NCBI RefSeq assembly: GCF_004297405.1
Contig: NZ_SCVC01000032.1
Location: forward strand, 280,417-344,416
Direction of reading: 5' to 3'
DNA length: 64,000 bases
Source of the DNA: Reyranella sp.
GTDB taxonomy: Bacteria > Pseudomonadota > Alphaproteobacteria > Reyranellales > Reyranellaceae
Shown: positions 54,809-63,951 of the stretch, piece after piece
How positions within the stretch are numbered: position 1 is the first letter of the stretch
How the letters are laid out: every line of letters begins with the position of its first letter
Made by a program: the position numbers and the translations under genes
The notes under the pieces: model-generated
What the model saw: the letters and a program-made list of their open reading frames with translations, nothing else
What the model was told of the DNA's origin: nothing
Databases searched by the model: none

Positions 54809-56027
54809 GGACGAACCGGCGCGGTCCGCGCTGGCGCAGGACCAGGAAGAAAAGCACGCCGAGGTTCAGAATGTTGAAGGCCATGCCGACCGAGAAGGCC
54901 GACATGTAGTCGCCGAAGTAATCGTAGAGGAGGCCGGCGCCCCAGCCGCCGGCCGCCATGCCCAGCAGTCCGGCGAACAGCACCGTTGGAATACGCCAGT
55001 TCGCTTCCTCGATGGAATAGTATTCGCGTACGGCGATGACATAGGCCGGCAGGAGGCCCGAGAGGCCGAAGCCGAAGGCTGCCGATATCGTAAAGAGCGC
55101 CGCCTGATCCTTGGTCAGCAGGAAGCCGATCAGGGCGGTGGCCTGGGCGAGCGAACTCCAGAGCAGGGTTTGGATGCCACCGATCCGGTCCGCGAGCCAA
55201 CCCCAGAACTGGCGTGCGAGGAAGGCGCTGCCCAGAAGGACCGAGAGCATCGCCGCGCTGTATTGCGAGGCAAAACCCAGGTCGCTGCAGAAGGCCACGA
55301 TGTGCTGCATCGGCACGGCCATCGGCACGCAGCAACAGAAGACCGCGACCATGAGCAAGATCATGACGAGATTGGGCGACAGGCCGAGGCTCGCGGTACT
55401 CCGCGAGTTGCTGCCGATAGCTCCGCTGGCGCTGGACGCATCGGGCGGAGCCTGCAGAAAGGCGATGGTGAGGCCCACGACAGCCACCACGACCAAAGCC
55501 GCGAACAGGATCATGGTCCAGCGCCAGCCCACCTCATCGATGCCGTACTGCAGGAGCGGCGGCCAGACGGCGCCGGCGACCGACTGCCCGGACGAGATCA
55601 GTGCTACGGCCGCGCCGCGGCGGCGCTCGAACCAGCGGCTCACATAGGTGATGAGCGGCGCGAACATGCAGGAGGTGCCGAACAGGCCCATCAGCACGCC
55701 GTGACCGGCATAGAGATAGAAGAGGCCACCCGACGCCGAGACGATGAGCCCGGCCGCCATCATGGCGGCGCCAAACAACACGATGCGGCGGATGCCGAGG
55801 CGCCCGGAGAGCCAGCCCGCGACGATGCCGCCGAAGGCCGCGCCGAGATAGGTCAGCGCACCCGCTGCGGCAGGACCGGAGCGCGGTGCGTCGAGGTCGG
55901 CAGCCATGGGCTTCAGCGCCACCACGGAGATCAGCGGTGCGCCGTAGCAAAGGGTGAGGATCGCAAGGGCAGCCCAGGCGACGATCCAGGCTGTGCGGCT
56001 GTCCAATGTGACGGCATGCGGCTTCAC
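54795..56027 (-). CDS. MFS transporter
   Basis: A 410-residue major facilitator with about 12 helices. GGIVAGWLSGRLGIRRIVLFGA is motif A, and YVSRWFERRRGAAVALISSGQSV before helix 5 resembles the oxalate/formate and monocarboxylate carrier group. It probably imports an organic acid. The start is GTG 56027, one base after the MarR stop. It is co-transcribed with MarR, so it is a likely target of that regulator. Confidence 0.87.
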   Translation of the reverse strand: MKPHAVTLDSRTAWIVAWAALAILTLCYGAPLISVVALKPMAADLDAPRSGPAAAGALTYLGAAFGGIVAGWLSGRLGIRRIVLFGAAMMAAGLIVSASGGLFYLYAGHGVLMGLFGTSCMFAPLITYVSRWFERRRGAAVALISSGQSVAGAVWPPLLQYGIDEVGWRWTMILFAALVVVAVVGLTIAFLQAPPDASSASGAIGSNSRSTASLGLSPNLVMILLMVAVFCCCVPMAVPMQHIVAFCSDLGFASQYSAAMLSVLLGSAFLARQFWGWLADRIGGIQTLLWSSLAQATALIGFLLTKDQAALFTISAAFGFGLSGLLPAYVIAVREYYSIEEANWRIPTVLFAGLLGMAAGGWGAGLLYDYFGDYMSAFSVGMAFNILNLGVLFFLVLRQRGPRRFVLTPG

Positions 56028-56028
56028 G

Positions 56029-56493
56029 TCAACGATCCTCCGCCAGGGCCTCGGTTTCGAGCGCCAGGCGACGCACGAGATCGACCGACAGCAATCGCTC
56101 CAGTTCGGCATTGGCCTTGCGCCACACCGCGAGCGCCGTTTCGAGGCGGCGTGCACCTTTTTCTGTGAGCCACACGAGTTTGCGCCGCTGGTCGATTTCG
56201 GCGACGGCAATCTCGACCAAACCCTCGGCCTCGAGCGTGCGCAGGGTGCGGGAGAGGGTCGACTGATCGAGGCCCATGCGCGTGGCCAGTGCCGAGATCG
56301 AATCGTCGGATGCCGCGGCGATCTCGGTCATCAAGCCGAACTGGGCAAAGGATAACTCTGCGGCCTGCAGCCGAACTTCGAGAAACTGGGTGATGCGCCG
56401 CGCGACAGAGCGAATGTTCCAGCCAGCGCAGGTTTCGACGGCGTTGCGGGCATCGCGCTGGAGCGTCCTGGGGGATTGCGGCTTTCTTGGCAT
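56029..56493 (-). CDS. MarR-family regulator
   Basis: A 154-residue MarR protein. The winged helix covers about 45-115: FAQFGLMTEIAAASDDSISALATRMGLDQSTLSRTLRTLEAEGLVE, then DQRRKLVWLTEKGARRLE. ATG 56493 (MPRKPQSPR) precedes the domain; earlier in-frame ATGs lie inside the operator palindrome and are unlikely. It leads the MarR-MFS operon and is divergent from an alpha/beta hydrolase. A 27-bp inverted repeat just upstream of its ATG is the expected binding site. Confidence 0.92.
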   Translation of the reverse strand: MPRKPQSPRTLQRDARNAVETCAGWNIRSVARRITQFLEVRLQAAELSFAQFGLMTEIAAASDDSISALATRMGLDQSTLSRTLRTLEAEGLVEIAVAEIDQRRKLVWLTEKGARRLETALAVWRKANAELERLLSVDLVRRLALETEALAEDR

Positions 56494-56499
56494 GATTTT

Positions 56500-56526
56500 A
56501 TGTATATACATTAATTGTATATACAT
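56500..56526. promoter_or_regulatory. Perfect 11-bp inverted repeat, MarR operator candidate
   Basis: Arms ATGTATATACA (56500-56510) and TGTATATACAT (56516-56526) flank TTAAT. It starts 7 nt upstream of the MarR ATG in the 146-nt divergent gap to the hydrolase gene. Extremely AT-rich in GC-rich surroundings, it is one of the clearest operator-like sites in the window. Confidence 0.8.
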
Positions 56527-56639
56527 GGGAATAACCATGAGCGAATATCGTTGCGGCTTGGCCCGGTCCATCGCGCGCAACGCGGGGTGGGGGCCGGCCT
56601 ACGGTACGTCGACCATACTGGTTCTGATGGAGCTCGCTG

Positions 56640-57437
56640 ATGCCGACCCTCGATCTGCCTCAAGGCAAGAAGCTCACTTATCGCGAGGAAGGCGACGGGC
56701 CGCCGCTGCTGCTGGTCCATGGCTCGCCGGGTGACAGTCGATCCTGGGGCCGGGTCGCGCCACATCTCAGGGATCGCTTCCGCGTGCTGGCCGTCGATCT
56801 GCCGGGCTACGGCGGATCGGATGGCGTGCCGGACGAGCCGGTCGGCCGCGCGGCATTGATGGGCGCCGCCGTGGCGCGATTGGCCGAAAGCTGCGGCCAG
56901 CCGGTCCGTCTTGCCGGGCATTCCTACGGTGGCGTCGTCGCTGTGCAAGCAGCGTTGCAGGCAGTGCCGGGAACGGTGGAGCGATTAGCCCTCTTCGAGC
57001 CTGTGTTCTTTCGTGCCCTGCAGCTCATGGACGACAGGGCGGCGCTCGATCCAGCCGCTGCTCATTTCGAGGACTATGCTGGCCGTGCCATCGCGGGCGA
57101 ACCGGCCGTCGTGCGCCTGATGATCGACTATTGGTTCGGTGAGGGCGCCTTTACCCGCATGCCCGAACCGGTGCGTGGCTATCTCGAGGCCAATGCCCCG
57201 CGCAATGCGCTCGATGTGCGCAGCAGCTTCAATGATGTCGCGACGGCCGAGCAGCTCCGCGCTTTCGACCACCCGGTGCTGGTGGCTTATGGCGATCGCA
57301 GTCCCGAGATCGTACAGGCAATTGGCCGCGGCCTGATGAAGCTCCTGCCCAATGCTCGCATGGAAGCGCTTGCAGGAGCCAACCACGGCATGCTGGATAG
57401 TCATCCGGAAGCGGTCGCACGCCTGATCGCATCATGA
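56640..57437 (+). CDS. Alpha/beta hydrolase
   Basis: A 265-residue alpha/beta hydrolase. Oxyanion loop LLLVHGSPGDSRSW, nucleophile Ser in RLAGHSYGGVVAVQ (about residue 94), acid in VAYGDRSPEI and His in GANHGMLDSHP. It hydrolyses an ester, epoxide or carbon-carbon bond of an unknown compound. GGAG lies eight bases before ATG 56640. It is divergent from MarR-MFS across the palindrome and so is a likely MarR target; the MFS could import its substrate. Confidence 0.9.
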   Translation: MPTLDLPQGKKLTYREEGDGPPLLLVHGSPGDSRSWGRVAPHLRDRFRVLAVDLPGYGGSDGVPDEPVGRAALMGAAVARLAESCGQPVRLAGHSYGGVVAVQAALQAVPGTVERLALFEPVFFRALQLMDDRAALDPAAAHFEDYAGRAIAGEPAVVRLMIDYWFGEGAFTRMPEPVRGYLEANAPRNALDVRSSFNDVATAEQLRAFDHPVLVAYGDRSPEIVQAIGRGLMKLLPNARMEALAGANHGMLDSHPEAVARLIAS

Positions 57438-57441
57438 GGTC

Positions 57442-57849
57442 ATGCTGCGCATCAATCCCTTCGTCATGGGCCATCTGGTCGGGGCCGTCCTTGTAGGCGG
57501 CACGGCGGGGACGTTGTTTCTCGATGCGCAGGCAGGACTGATCTGCGCCGTGGCGCTGCTCGCCGGCGCTTTCGTCAGCTCTTATGTCTGCCAATGGTGG
57601 CCGGGCATCGAGGCGCCGGCCTGGAAACTCTGGGCGGTCGCCGTGTTCGCCAGCCCCATCATGCTGCTGACACTCGGCTACATGGTGTTCGACTATGAAT
57701 GCGTGGTCGGCATCACGACAGGCTGGAACTGCCTCCTCGCCGCACTCGCCATCATGGCGGCTGGCTTGTGCCTGTTGCCGCCACTTTTCGGCCTGCTGTG
57801 GCGCTGGTGGAAGCGCCGCAGGGCGCCTCCACCGGCTATGTCTTCTTAA
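57442..57849 (+). CDS. Small membrane protein of unknown function
   Basis: A 135-residue protein with four hydrophobic helices (about 8-28, 31-50, 62-85, 93-118), a Trp/Pro-rich loop WWPGIEAPAWKLW and a basic tail WRWWKRRRAPPP that should face the cytoplasm. I recognise no family. It follows the hydrolase by four bases, so it is co-transcribed. Its last four bases overlap the end of the nitronate monooxygenase-like gene on the other strand. Confidence 0.75.
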   Translation: MLRINPFVMGHLVGAVLVGGTAGTLFLDAQAGLICAVALLAGAFVSSYVCQWWPGIEAPAWKLWAVAVFASPIMLLTLGYMVFDYECVVGITTGWNCLLAALAIMAAGLCLLPPLFGLLWRWWKRRRAPPPAMSS

Positions 57850-58820
57850 GCCGCAATCGCCTTCGCGAGCTTGCCGCGGATCATTGCTTCGGCTTCGCTG
57901 ACGATGCGCTCGACCAGCTCCTTGCAGGTCGGGATGTCGTTGATCAGGCCCATGCAGGTGCCGGCCGACCAGATGCCGTGTTCGAGGTCGCCGGTCTCGT
58001 AGACGACCTTGCCCTTGGCGCCGGCGACGTACGGCCCGATCTCCTGGATGGTCTTGCCTTCGCCTTCCATCTCGATCGCCTTTTGGGCGACGGAGTTGCC
58101 ATAGACGCGGCTGGTATTGCGCATGGTGCGCAGAATCAACGCCGTGCTGCGCTCGTCGGAGGAGACGATCTTCTCCTTCACGTTCTGATGGATCGGCGCT
58201 TCTTTGGTCGCCATGAAGCGCGTGCCCATGTTGACGCCCTCGCAGCCCAGGGCCAGCGCGGCCACGAGACCGCGTGCATCGGCGAAGCCGCCGGAGGCGA
58301 TCATCGGGATCTTGATGACGTTGGCCGCTGCGGGCAGCAGCACCAGGTTCGGGACGTCGTCTTCGCCGGGATGGCCAGCGCACTCGAAGCCGTCCATGGA
58401 GATCGCATCGACGCCCACCTTCTCGGCCGAGATGCCGTGGCGGACTGAGGTGCACTTGTGGATCACCTTGATGCCGGCTTCCTTCATCTTGGGCAGGAAG
58501 GGCTTGGGGTTGTTGCCGGCGGTTTCGACGATCTTGATGCCGGAATCGATGATGGCGTCGATATACTCGCCATAGGGCCGTGGCACGAGCGTCGGCAGGA
58601 TGGTGAGGTTCACGCCGAACGGCTGATCCGTCATCTCGCGGCAGCGCTTGATCTCCTTGCGCAGGTCGTCGGGCGTCGGCTGCGTGAGGCCGGTCAGGAA
58701 GCCCAGTGCGCCCGCATTGGCGACCGCCGAGGTGAGTTCGGCGCGGCCGACCCACTGCATGCCACCCTGTACGATCGGGTGCTTGATGCCGAACATTTCC
58801 GTGAAGCGCGTCTTGATCAT
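57846..58820 (-). CDS. Nitronate monooxygenase-like (2-nitropropane dioxygenase family)
   Basis: A 324-residue FMN TIM-barrel enzyme. PIVQGGMQWVGRAELTSAVANAG binds FMN, MDGFECAGHPGEDDVPNLVLLP is the family core, and IPMIASGGFADARGLVAALALG with GVNMGTRFMAT holds the phosphate. Members oxidise nitronates or act as enoyl reductases or quinone reductases, so the reaction is open. ATG 58820 is the family start; the extension upstream has no match. Alone on its strand; 104 nt separate it from the esterase gene. Confidence 0.9.
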   Translation of the reverse strand: MIKTRFTEMFGIKHPIVQGGMQWVGRAELTSAVANAGALGFLTGLTQPTPDDLRKEIKRCREMTDQPFGVNLTILPTLVPRPYGEYIDAIIDSGIKIVETAGNNPKPFLPKMKEAGIKVIHKCTSVRHGISAEKVGVDAISMDGFECAGHPGEDDVPNLVLLPAAANVIKIPMIASGGFADARGLVAALALGCEGVNMGTRFMATKEAPIHQNVKEKIVSSDERSTALILRTMRNTSRVYGNSVAQKAIEMEGEGKTIQEIGPYVAGAKGKVVYETGDLEHGIWSAGTCMGLINDIPTCKELVERIVSEAEAMIRGKLAKAIAA

Positions 58821-58924
58821 CGTGCCGTTTTCCCCGCTGGGTGGATTTGCCCCAGCATTAGCGAACCAGTGGCGCGAGAGCCAGTCCACGGACCGTATGG
58901 CAGATTAGCCTTCCGCAAAGCGGA

Positions 58925-59755
58925 TCAGGTACGGTCGATGAAGGCGACCGTATCGTCGAGGGTGGGCGCGCCTCCGCGCAGGAGCGACGAGAAGGCGCCG
59001 ACGATCTCGATATGGTCGACTCCGGGGTAGAGTTTGAGGTCGGCTTTGCCGCCTGCCCGCTGCCAGGCAGCGGCAAGCCGCTCGCTGTTGAAGGGCTTCA
59101 CGGTCGTGTCTGCCGTGCCATGCAGCAGCAGGATGGGGGGCAGCGGCGCCTTTGCATAGGTAATGGGCTGGGTTTCGCGACGGTCCGGGCCACCGAAGAT
59201 TTGCTCAAGGCGACGAGACGTGAGCGGCAGGAAATCGTAGGGGCCGGCGATCCCGATTGCGCCTGCGAGCTTCATGCGGTCGACGTCGGCAGCCGAAAGG
59301 TATGGTGTGTTGGCGGCAAGCATCATGGCGTTGTAACCGCCGGCGGAATGGCCGGTGACGAACAGCCGTTCAACGGAGGCTTCGTTCGCGGCCCACCGCG
59401 TGGCCAAGGCGCAGTCTTCGATGAAGGTCGGATACAGGGCTTCCGGATACACGCGATAGTCGGGAATGATCGTCGTGATGCCACGCGACGCGAGCGCTTG
59501 GCCGACGAACAGATAGTCACTCTTGGTGCCGGAATCCCATGAGCCGCCATAGAAGAAGATGACGCTCTTGCCGTCAGCTCTTGGTTTCTCGGCCTTGTAG
59601 ACGTCGAGCTTCTGGCGAGGGTGGCTGCCATAGGGGATGTCAGACGCGAGCGTGTAGCCGTCGCGTGATACCGTCGTATTGAGAAGCGCCGCGGGAGAAC
59701 ATCCGCCCAGGAGGCCGACGAGGCCCGAAAGGAAGCCTCGTCGCGCCGATGTCAT
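58925..59755 (-). CDS. Alpha/beta hydrolase, predicted lipoprotein (BD-FAE-like esterase)
   Basis: A 276-residue exported esterase. [15 protein letters not shown] contains a twin-Arg-type pair and lipobox LGGC (Cys19), suggesting lipid anchoring in the envelope. [13 protein letters not shown] is the oxyanion loop, nucleophile Ser lies in [14 protein letters not shown], Asp in [10 protein letters not shown] and His in GVDHIEIVG. The arrangement resembles acetyl-xylan/feruloyl-type and kynurenine-formamidase-like esterases. Start ATG 59755 overlaps the FAD-oxidase stop (ATGA), so both are made from one message. Confidence 0.87.
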   Translation of the reverse strand: MTSARRGFLSGLVGLLGGCSPAALLNTTVSRDGYTLASDIPYGSHPRQKLDVYKAEKPRADGKSVIFFYGGSWDSGTKSDYLFVGQALASRGITTIIPDYRVYPEALYPTFIEDCALATRWAANEASVERLFVTGHSAGGYNAMMLAANTPYLSAADVDRMKLAGAIGIAGPYDFLPLTSRRLEQIFGGPDRRETQPITYAKAPLPPILLLHGTADTTVKPFNSERLAAAWQRAGGKADLKLYPGVDHIEIVGAFSSLLRGGAPTLDDTVAFIDRT

Positions 59756-60870
59756 ACGGTGGCGATAGTACGTACCCGCTCGGCCAGCGCCAGCGAGGCG
59801 GTCAGACCGGGCGATTCGATGCCGAAGAGATTGATCAGCCCTGGAACGCCGTGATCGGCTGGTCCCTGGACCACGAAATCCTGCGCCGGCGCGCCTTGCG
59901 GCACGATCTTCGGTCGGATGCCGGCATAGCCCGGCTGCAGGGCGCCGTCTTTAAGGCCGGGCCAGTAGCGGCGAACCGCGGCATAGAACTTGTCGGCGCG
60001 ATGGGGATCGACGGTGTAGTCGAGATCGTCGATCCACTCGACGTCAGGGCCGAATTTCGCCTGGCCGCCCATGTCGACGGTGATGTGCACGCCGAGCCCG
60101 CCCGGAACGGGGACGGGATAGATCAGGCGCGAGAAGGGCGAACGTCCAGCCAAAGTGAAATAGTTTCCTTTGGCGTAGTACGTCCCGGGGATGTGGTTGG
60201 ATGGCATCCCGGCGATTTTTTTTGCGATGGCGGGGGCGAAGAGCCCGGCCGAGTTGACCACCAGGCCACACCGCAACTTCATCGGCTCGGCGCCGCCGAC
60301 TTCGATCTCGATGCCACCGTCCGTGGCGCGGCCCTGAATCACCGGACTGTGGAAGGCGAACATGGCGCCGTGCTCCTCGGAGTCGCCCTGCAGAGCCAGC
60401 ATGTAGGAGTGGCTGTCGACGATGCCGGTGCTGGAGGAGAGCAGCGCCGCCGTGCAGTGCAGGTTGGGCTCCATCACCATCGCTTCGCTGGCGCTGAGCT
60501 GCCGCATGCCTTCGACGCCATTGGCCTCGGCGCGGCCCTTGATCTCGGCGAGCTTCTCGCTCTCGGCATCGTTGGTCGCGACGATCAGCTTGCCGCAGTT
60601 GATGTGAGGCACGCCATGCTCGGCGCAGTAGGCGTAGAGCAGGCGACGGCCGGCCACGCAGGTCTCGGCCATCAGGCTGCCCTTGGGATAGTAGATCCCG
60701 GCGTGGATGACTTCGGAGTTCCGCGAACTCGTCCCAGTGCCGATCCCTTCGGCGGCCTCCACGACGATGACCTCACGGCCGGCAAGGGCAAGGGCACGGG
60801 CCACTGCGAGGCCCACGACGCCTGCGCCGATCACAACGCAGTCTACGGTTTCGAACGAGGACGAAGTCAT
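59752..60870 (-). CDS. FAD-dependent oxidoreductase, L-2-hydroxyglutarate oxidase-like
   Basis: A 372-residue DAO-family flavoenzyme. FAD motif [18 protein letters not shown] (residues 11-28), [23 protein letters not shown] (LhgO/L2HGDH hallmark), [10 protein letters not shown] and the C-terminal GYAGIRPKI and [14 protein letters not shown] fit L-2-hydroxyglutarate dehydrogenase/oxidase, which repairs a toxic by-product to 2-oxoglutarate. Other 2-hydroxy-acid substrates are possible. ATG 60870. It precedes and overlaps the lipoprotein esterase, an odd partner, and is divergent from the FolM-like SDR. Confidence 0.9.
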   Translation of the reverse strand: MTSSSFETVDCVVIGAGVVGLAVARALALAGREVIVVEAAEGIGTGTSSRNSEVIHAGIYYPKGSLMAETCVAGRRLLYAYCAEHGVPHINCGKLIVATNDAESEKLAEIKGRAEANGVEGMRQLSASEAMVMEPNLHCTAALLSSSTGIVDSHSYMLALQGDSEEHGAMFAFHSPVIQGRATDGGIEIEVGGAEPMKLRCGLVVNSAGLFAPAIAKKIAGMPSNHIPGTYYAKGNYFTLAGRSPFSRLIYPVPVPGGLGVHITVDMGGQAKFGPDVEWIDDLDYTVDPHRADKFYAAVRRYWPGLKDGALQPGYAGIRPKIVPQGAPAQDFVVQGPADHGVPGLINLFGIESPGLTASLALAERVRTIATV

Positions 60871-60924
60871 GGTCGCATGCTAGAACCCGCCGTTCTTTCA
60901 GTCACCAAGGGCGGGTGTCGCAGT

Positions 60925-61689
60925 ATGCAAGGGGCGTTGGTCACGGGGGCGGGGATGCGGATCGGCCGCGCGCTGGCAATGGCGCTGGCGGCCGATGGCT
61001 ATTTCGTTTTCGTGCACCATAACCACTCGGCAGACGAGGCGCGGGAGACAGTGGCGGCGATCCTGGCGGCAGGGGGCAAGGCCAAGACTGTGCGGGCGGA
61101 TCTCGCCTCCGCTCGTCAGGCCGAGGCCCTGATCGGGAAGTGCCAGGCGCCCGGCGTGCGCCTCACCGTGCTGGTCAACAACGCGTCGCTGTTCAAGCTC
61201 GACCGGGCGCCGACGGCCACGGCCGCCGATTTCGATCTGCACATGGCGATCAACCTGCGCGCGCCCTTGCTCCTGTCGCAGGCGCTGGCGCGTCAACTGG
61301 CGGCCGGAGACAAGGGCCTGATCGTCAACGTGCTCGACCAGAAGCTCTACAACCTCAATCCCGATTTCCTGAGCTACACGCTCTCCAAGGTCGGACTTCA
61401 GGGGCTGACGACCCTGCTGGCACAATCCTTTGCGCCGCGGCTGCGCGTGGCGGGCATCGCGCCCGGCCTCACCTTGCGCAGCGGCAGCCAGACCGACGCG
61501 CGCTTCGCCGAGCAGCATGCTGCCAATCCGCTCGAGGTCGGCGTTACGACCGACGATCTCGTCCGTGCGCTCCGTTTCATCATGGCGACACCCAGCTTCA
61601 CCGGCGACACGCTGATCGTCGACAGCGGCGAGCATCTGACCGGTCGGCCGCGCGACATCGCCTTCGACAAGAAAAAGAAGAAGAAATGA
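60925..61689 (+). CDS. folM: SDR of the pteridine reductase/FolM type
   Basis: A 254-residue SDR. Cofactor motif VTGAGMRIGRALAMALAADG (6-25), NNAS where classical SDRs have NNAG, and YTLSKVGLQGL near residue 151 with catalytic Tyr and Lys. The NNASxF pattern and RIGRA motif match pteridine reductase and FolM, which reduce dihydromonapterin or dihydrofolate. The start of FolB overlaps its stop, strengthening a pterin role. The C-terminus ends in six lysines, an unusual basic tail. ATG 60925 chosen; no better start upstream. Confidence 0.78.
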   Translation: MQGALVTGAGMRIGRALAMALAADGYFVFVHHNHSADEARETVAAILAAGGKAKTVRADLASARQAEALIGKCQAPGVRLTVLVNNASLFKLDRAPTATAADFDLHMAINLRAPLLLSQALARQLAAGDKGLIVNVLDQKLYNLNPDFLSYTLSKVGLQGLTTLLAQSFAPRLRVAGIAPGLTLRSGSQTDARFAEQHAANPLEVGVTTDDLVRALRFIMATPSFTGDTLIVDSGEHLTGRPRDIAFDKKKKKK

Positions 61690-62063
61690 ACATGCCTGTC
61701 GCTTCGGACCGCCGCATCTTCATCCGCGACCTGCGTGTGCAGGTCTCGATCGGCATCTACGATTTCGAACTGGCCAAGCCGCAGGCCGTCGTCGTGAACG
61801 TCGATCTGTTCCTGGCGCCAACCGATAAGGCGGCCGAGGACAATATTGCCAACGTGTTGAATTACGACGTGATCCATGACGGCATCATCGCGTTGGCAAA
61901 GAGTCGCCACTTCAACCTGCAGGAGACGCTGGTCGATGCGATCCTCGACTTGTGCCTCGCTCAACGACAGGTGACAGAAGCCCGCGTCTCGACCGAGAAG
62001 CCCGACGTCTACAAGGATTGCCGCGTCGGCTACGAGGCGGTCCGCCGCCGTACGCAGAGCTGA
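61686..62063 (+). CDS. folB: Dihydroneopterin aldolase/epimerase
   Basis: A 125-residue tunnelling-fold enzyme. GIYDFELAKPQAVVVNVDLFL opens the barrel, NVLNYDVIHDGI and the catalytic Glu in NLQETLVDAIL follow, and VSTEKPDV gives the Lys of the active site. It converts dihydroneopterin to hydroxymethyl-dihydropterin and glycolaldehyde, or epimerises the triphosphate (FolX). ATG 61686 overlaps the SDR stop (ATGA); an internal ATG at 61692 is the alternative. Coupling with a FolM-like reductase suggests tetrahydromonapterin synthesis as in FolX/FolM. Confidence 0.88.
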   Translation: MNMPVASDRRIFIRDLRVQVSIGIYDFELAKPQAVVVNVDLFLAPTDKAAEDNIANVLNYDVIHDGIIALAKSRHFNLQETLVDAILDLCLAQRQVTEARVSTEKPDVYKDCRVGYEAVRRRTQS

Positions 62064-62076
62064 CCGGCCCGCGTCG

Positions 62077-63012
62077 ATGGGTCCGTCCGCCGGTGCGCTG
62101 CGGCGCGCCACGATCGTCCTGCTCTTTGCAGCCCTGATCTGGGGATCGATGATTCCCGTCCTGGCGACGCTCGCCCAGCACTACGACATTTGGCTGCTCT
62201 CAGGCGCACGCTATTTGCTCGGCCTGCCCGTTCTGTGGTTGGCGGTGCTGTTGAGTGCGCCGCCGGCCGCCGCGCCTGGCAAGTTGAACTGGAGCCGCCT
62301 GCTGAAGCTCGGTGCAGCGATGACCGGCTTCTCGGTGTTCTATACGTTCGGCGTTGCGAACACCCATCCGGCGACCGCGGCCATCGTGCTGATGTGCGCG
62401 CCGATCTGGGCGACGTTGCTGTCGCGGCTGATGCTGGGCGCCACGACGCCCCAGGGCTTCTTCACGACGCTGGTGCTGGTGGTCCTGGGTGGAATCATCG
62501 TCGTGGCCGGGACACCCGGCCGCCAGTCCGGAGGGTACGGGCTGGAAGGTGGTGAGGGGCTGCTGGTGATCGCCCAACTCTCCTGGAGCTGGTACTCGAT
62601 CCGCGCCCAGCAATGGTTGGCCGATCGCGGACAGATCGCGCTCTCGGCCCTCACGTCGACCGTGGCAAGTGTGCTGCTGGGGATCGTGTGCCTCGTCGTC
62701 TGGGGAGCGGGCGGCATCACCTGGCCCGTGCGTCCACCGACGATCGGGGAATTGGGAATGATCGCCTGGGTCGGTGTGTTCGGCGTGGCTATTGCCATCT
62801 TGCTCTGGAACACAGGTGTCTCGCTGGTCGGCGTGCCGGTGGCCTCGTTGTTCTCCAATTCCGCACCGGTCTTCGCCATCGGCCTGGCGGCCTTGTTCGG
62901 CCATGAGCCGAGCTGGCTGCAACTCGTGGGCGGCGTGGTTGTGCTGGGCAGCATCGGCCAGCTCCAGCTTCGCCAGATGTGGGCGGCGCGCTCGCCGCGC
63001 CCGTCGCCATGA
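62077..63012 (+). CDS. EamA-family transporter (drug/metabolite transporter)
   Basis: A 311-residue inner-membrane carrier with ten hydrophobic helices and two EamA repeats. The first repeat has FAALIWGSMIPVLATLAQ and GVANTHPATAAIVLMCAPIWATLL; the second has IAILLWNTGVSLVGVPVASLFSNSAPVFA. DMT carriers export small metabolites or amino acids; substrate unknown. It begins 13 nt after folB and its stop overlaps the next EamA gene, so the four form one unit. The two EamA proteins may work separately or as a heterodimer. Confidence 0.9.
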   Translation: MGPSAGALRRATIVLLFAALIWGSMIPVLATLAQHYDIWLLSGARYLLGLPVLWLAVLLSAPPAAAPGKLNWSRLLKLGAAMTGFSVFYTFGVANTHPATAAIVLMCAPIWATLLSRLMLGATTPQGFFTTLVLVVLGGIIVVAGTPGRQSGGYGLEGGEGLLVIAQLSWSWYSIRAQQWLADRGQIALSALTSTVASVLLGIVCLVVWGAGGITWPVRPPTIGELGMIAWVGVFGVAIAILLWNTGVSLVGVPVASLFSNSAPVFAIGLAALFGHEPSWLQLVGGVVVLGSIGQLQLRQMWAARSPRPSP

Positions 63013-63929
63013 CCTCGCGCGACCGCGGCCACCTCCTCGGCGCCTTCGCCGCCATGGTGTTTGTGGGCGCAAGCTGGGGCGCCAACGTGCCGATCAGCAA
63101 GGTCATGCTGGCGCACTTCGACCTGATCCCCCTGTCGGCTCTTCGTGCTGCCCTGGCCACGATCGTCCTGATTCTGCTGGTAGCGGCGGTCGAGGGGATC
63201 CGGTCGCTCAGGATCGATGTCGGCCTCCGCAGGTTCCTCCTGCTCGGCCTGATCATGGGCGGCTTCTTTGCGATGTATACGCTGGGCATCCAGTTCAGCA
63301 ATCCGATCTCCGCGGCTGCCGTGCAGGTTGCGGGGCCTCTCGTTGCCGCGGTCACCGTACGGTTGGCGACTGGCATGCGTTTCGATCCTGGATTCGGCGT
63401 GGCGCTGGTCCTCACCTTGTTGGGCGGTGCCATCCTTGCGGCCGGCAGCTTGTTCGGCCGCGGCCAGGTCACCCTGGGCGGCGGCGAGTTCATCGTGCTG
63501 CTCTCCAACGCGCTCTGGACCTACTACAGCCTCAAGGCCCAGGCTTGGTTCGATCGGGCGAGCCAGCTCCACCGCACCTACGTGGCATCGCTCTCGGCGA
63601 TGGGCTGGCTGATCCTGCTCGCAGTGGTGATGGTTGCGGCCGGTTGGGCGCGCCCGCCGATTGGCGAGGCCGACGGTTGGATCTGGACACAGCTTGTCCT
63701 GTTGGCCGTCTTCGCCAGCGGGCTCGGCGGCTATTTCTGGAACGTCGGCGCCAGCCGGCTGGGCGTGGCTGTCGCCTCGCTTTGGGTCAACCTGGTGCCC
63801 TTTTTCGCCGTATTATGGTCAATGGCATATGGCTTCATGCCGAACGCGTACCAGATCGTGGGTGGCCTCGTGGCGCTGAGCGGCGTGGTTTACATGCAAT
63901 GGCGGAAGCTACAGACGATGCAACAGTGA
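63009..63929 (+). CDS. EamA-family transporter (drug/metabolite transporter)
   Basis: A 306-residue DMT protein with ten helices. First repeat FAAMVFVGASWGANVPISKVML, second repeat VFASGLGGYFWNVGASRLGVAVASLWVNLVPFFAVLW. ATG 63009 overlaps the stop of the first EamA gene (ATGA); the longer reading from 62979 is rejected. The sequence is clearly related to its neighbour but diverged, so the pair is an old tandem duplication. Substrate unknown. Confidence 0.9.
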   Translation: MTSRDRGHLLGAFAAMVFVGASWGANVPISKVMLAHFDLIPLSALRAALATIVLILLVAAVEGIRSLRIDVGLRRFLLLGLIMGGFFAMYTLGIQFSNPISAAAVQVAGPLVAAVTVRLATGMRFDPGFGVALVLTLLGGAILAAGSLFGRGQVTLGGGEFIVLLSNALWTYYSLKAQAWFDRASQLHRTYVASLSAMGWLILLAVVMVAAGWARPPIGEADGWIWTQLVLLAVFASGLGGYFWNVGASRLGVAVASLWVNLVPFFAVLWSMAYGFMPNAYQIVGGLVALSGVVYMQWRKLQTMQQ

Positions 63930-63951
63930 GACAGAGGCCGATCTCCCCGAC

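Noticed and set aside
56537..56734. Short plus-strand frame before and into the alpha/beta hydrolase.
   Set aside because: No ribosome-binding site, no family, and it overlaps the hydrolase in another frame.
61670..61689. A-rich run at the end of the FolM-like gene as a possible programmed frameshift site.
   Set aside because: The heptamer in frame is G-AAA-AAG, not A-AAA-AAG, no downstream structure is obvious, and FolB has its own overlapping ATG. The lysine tail itself is noted in the gene entry.
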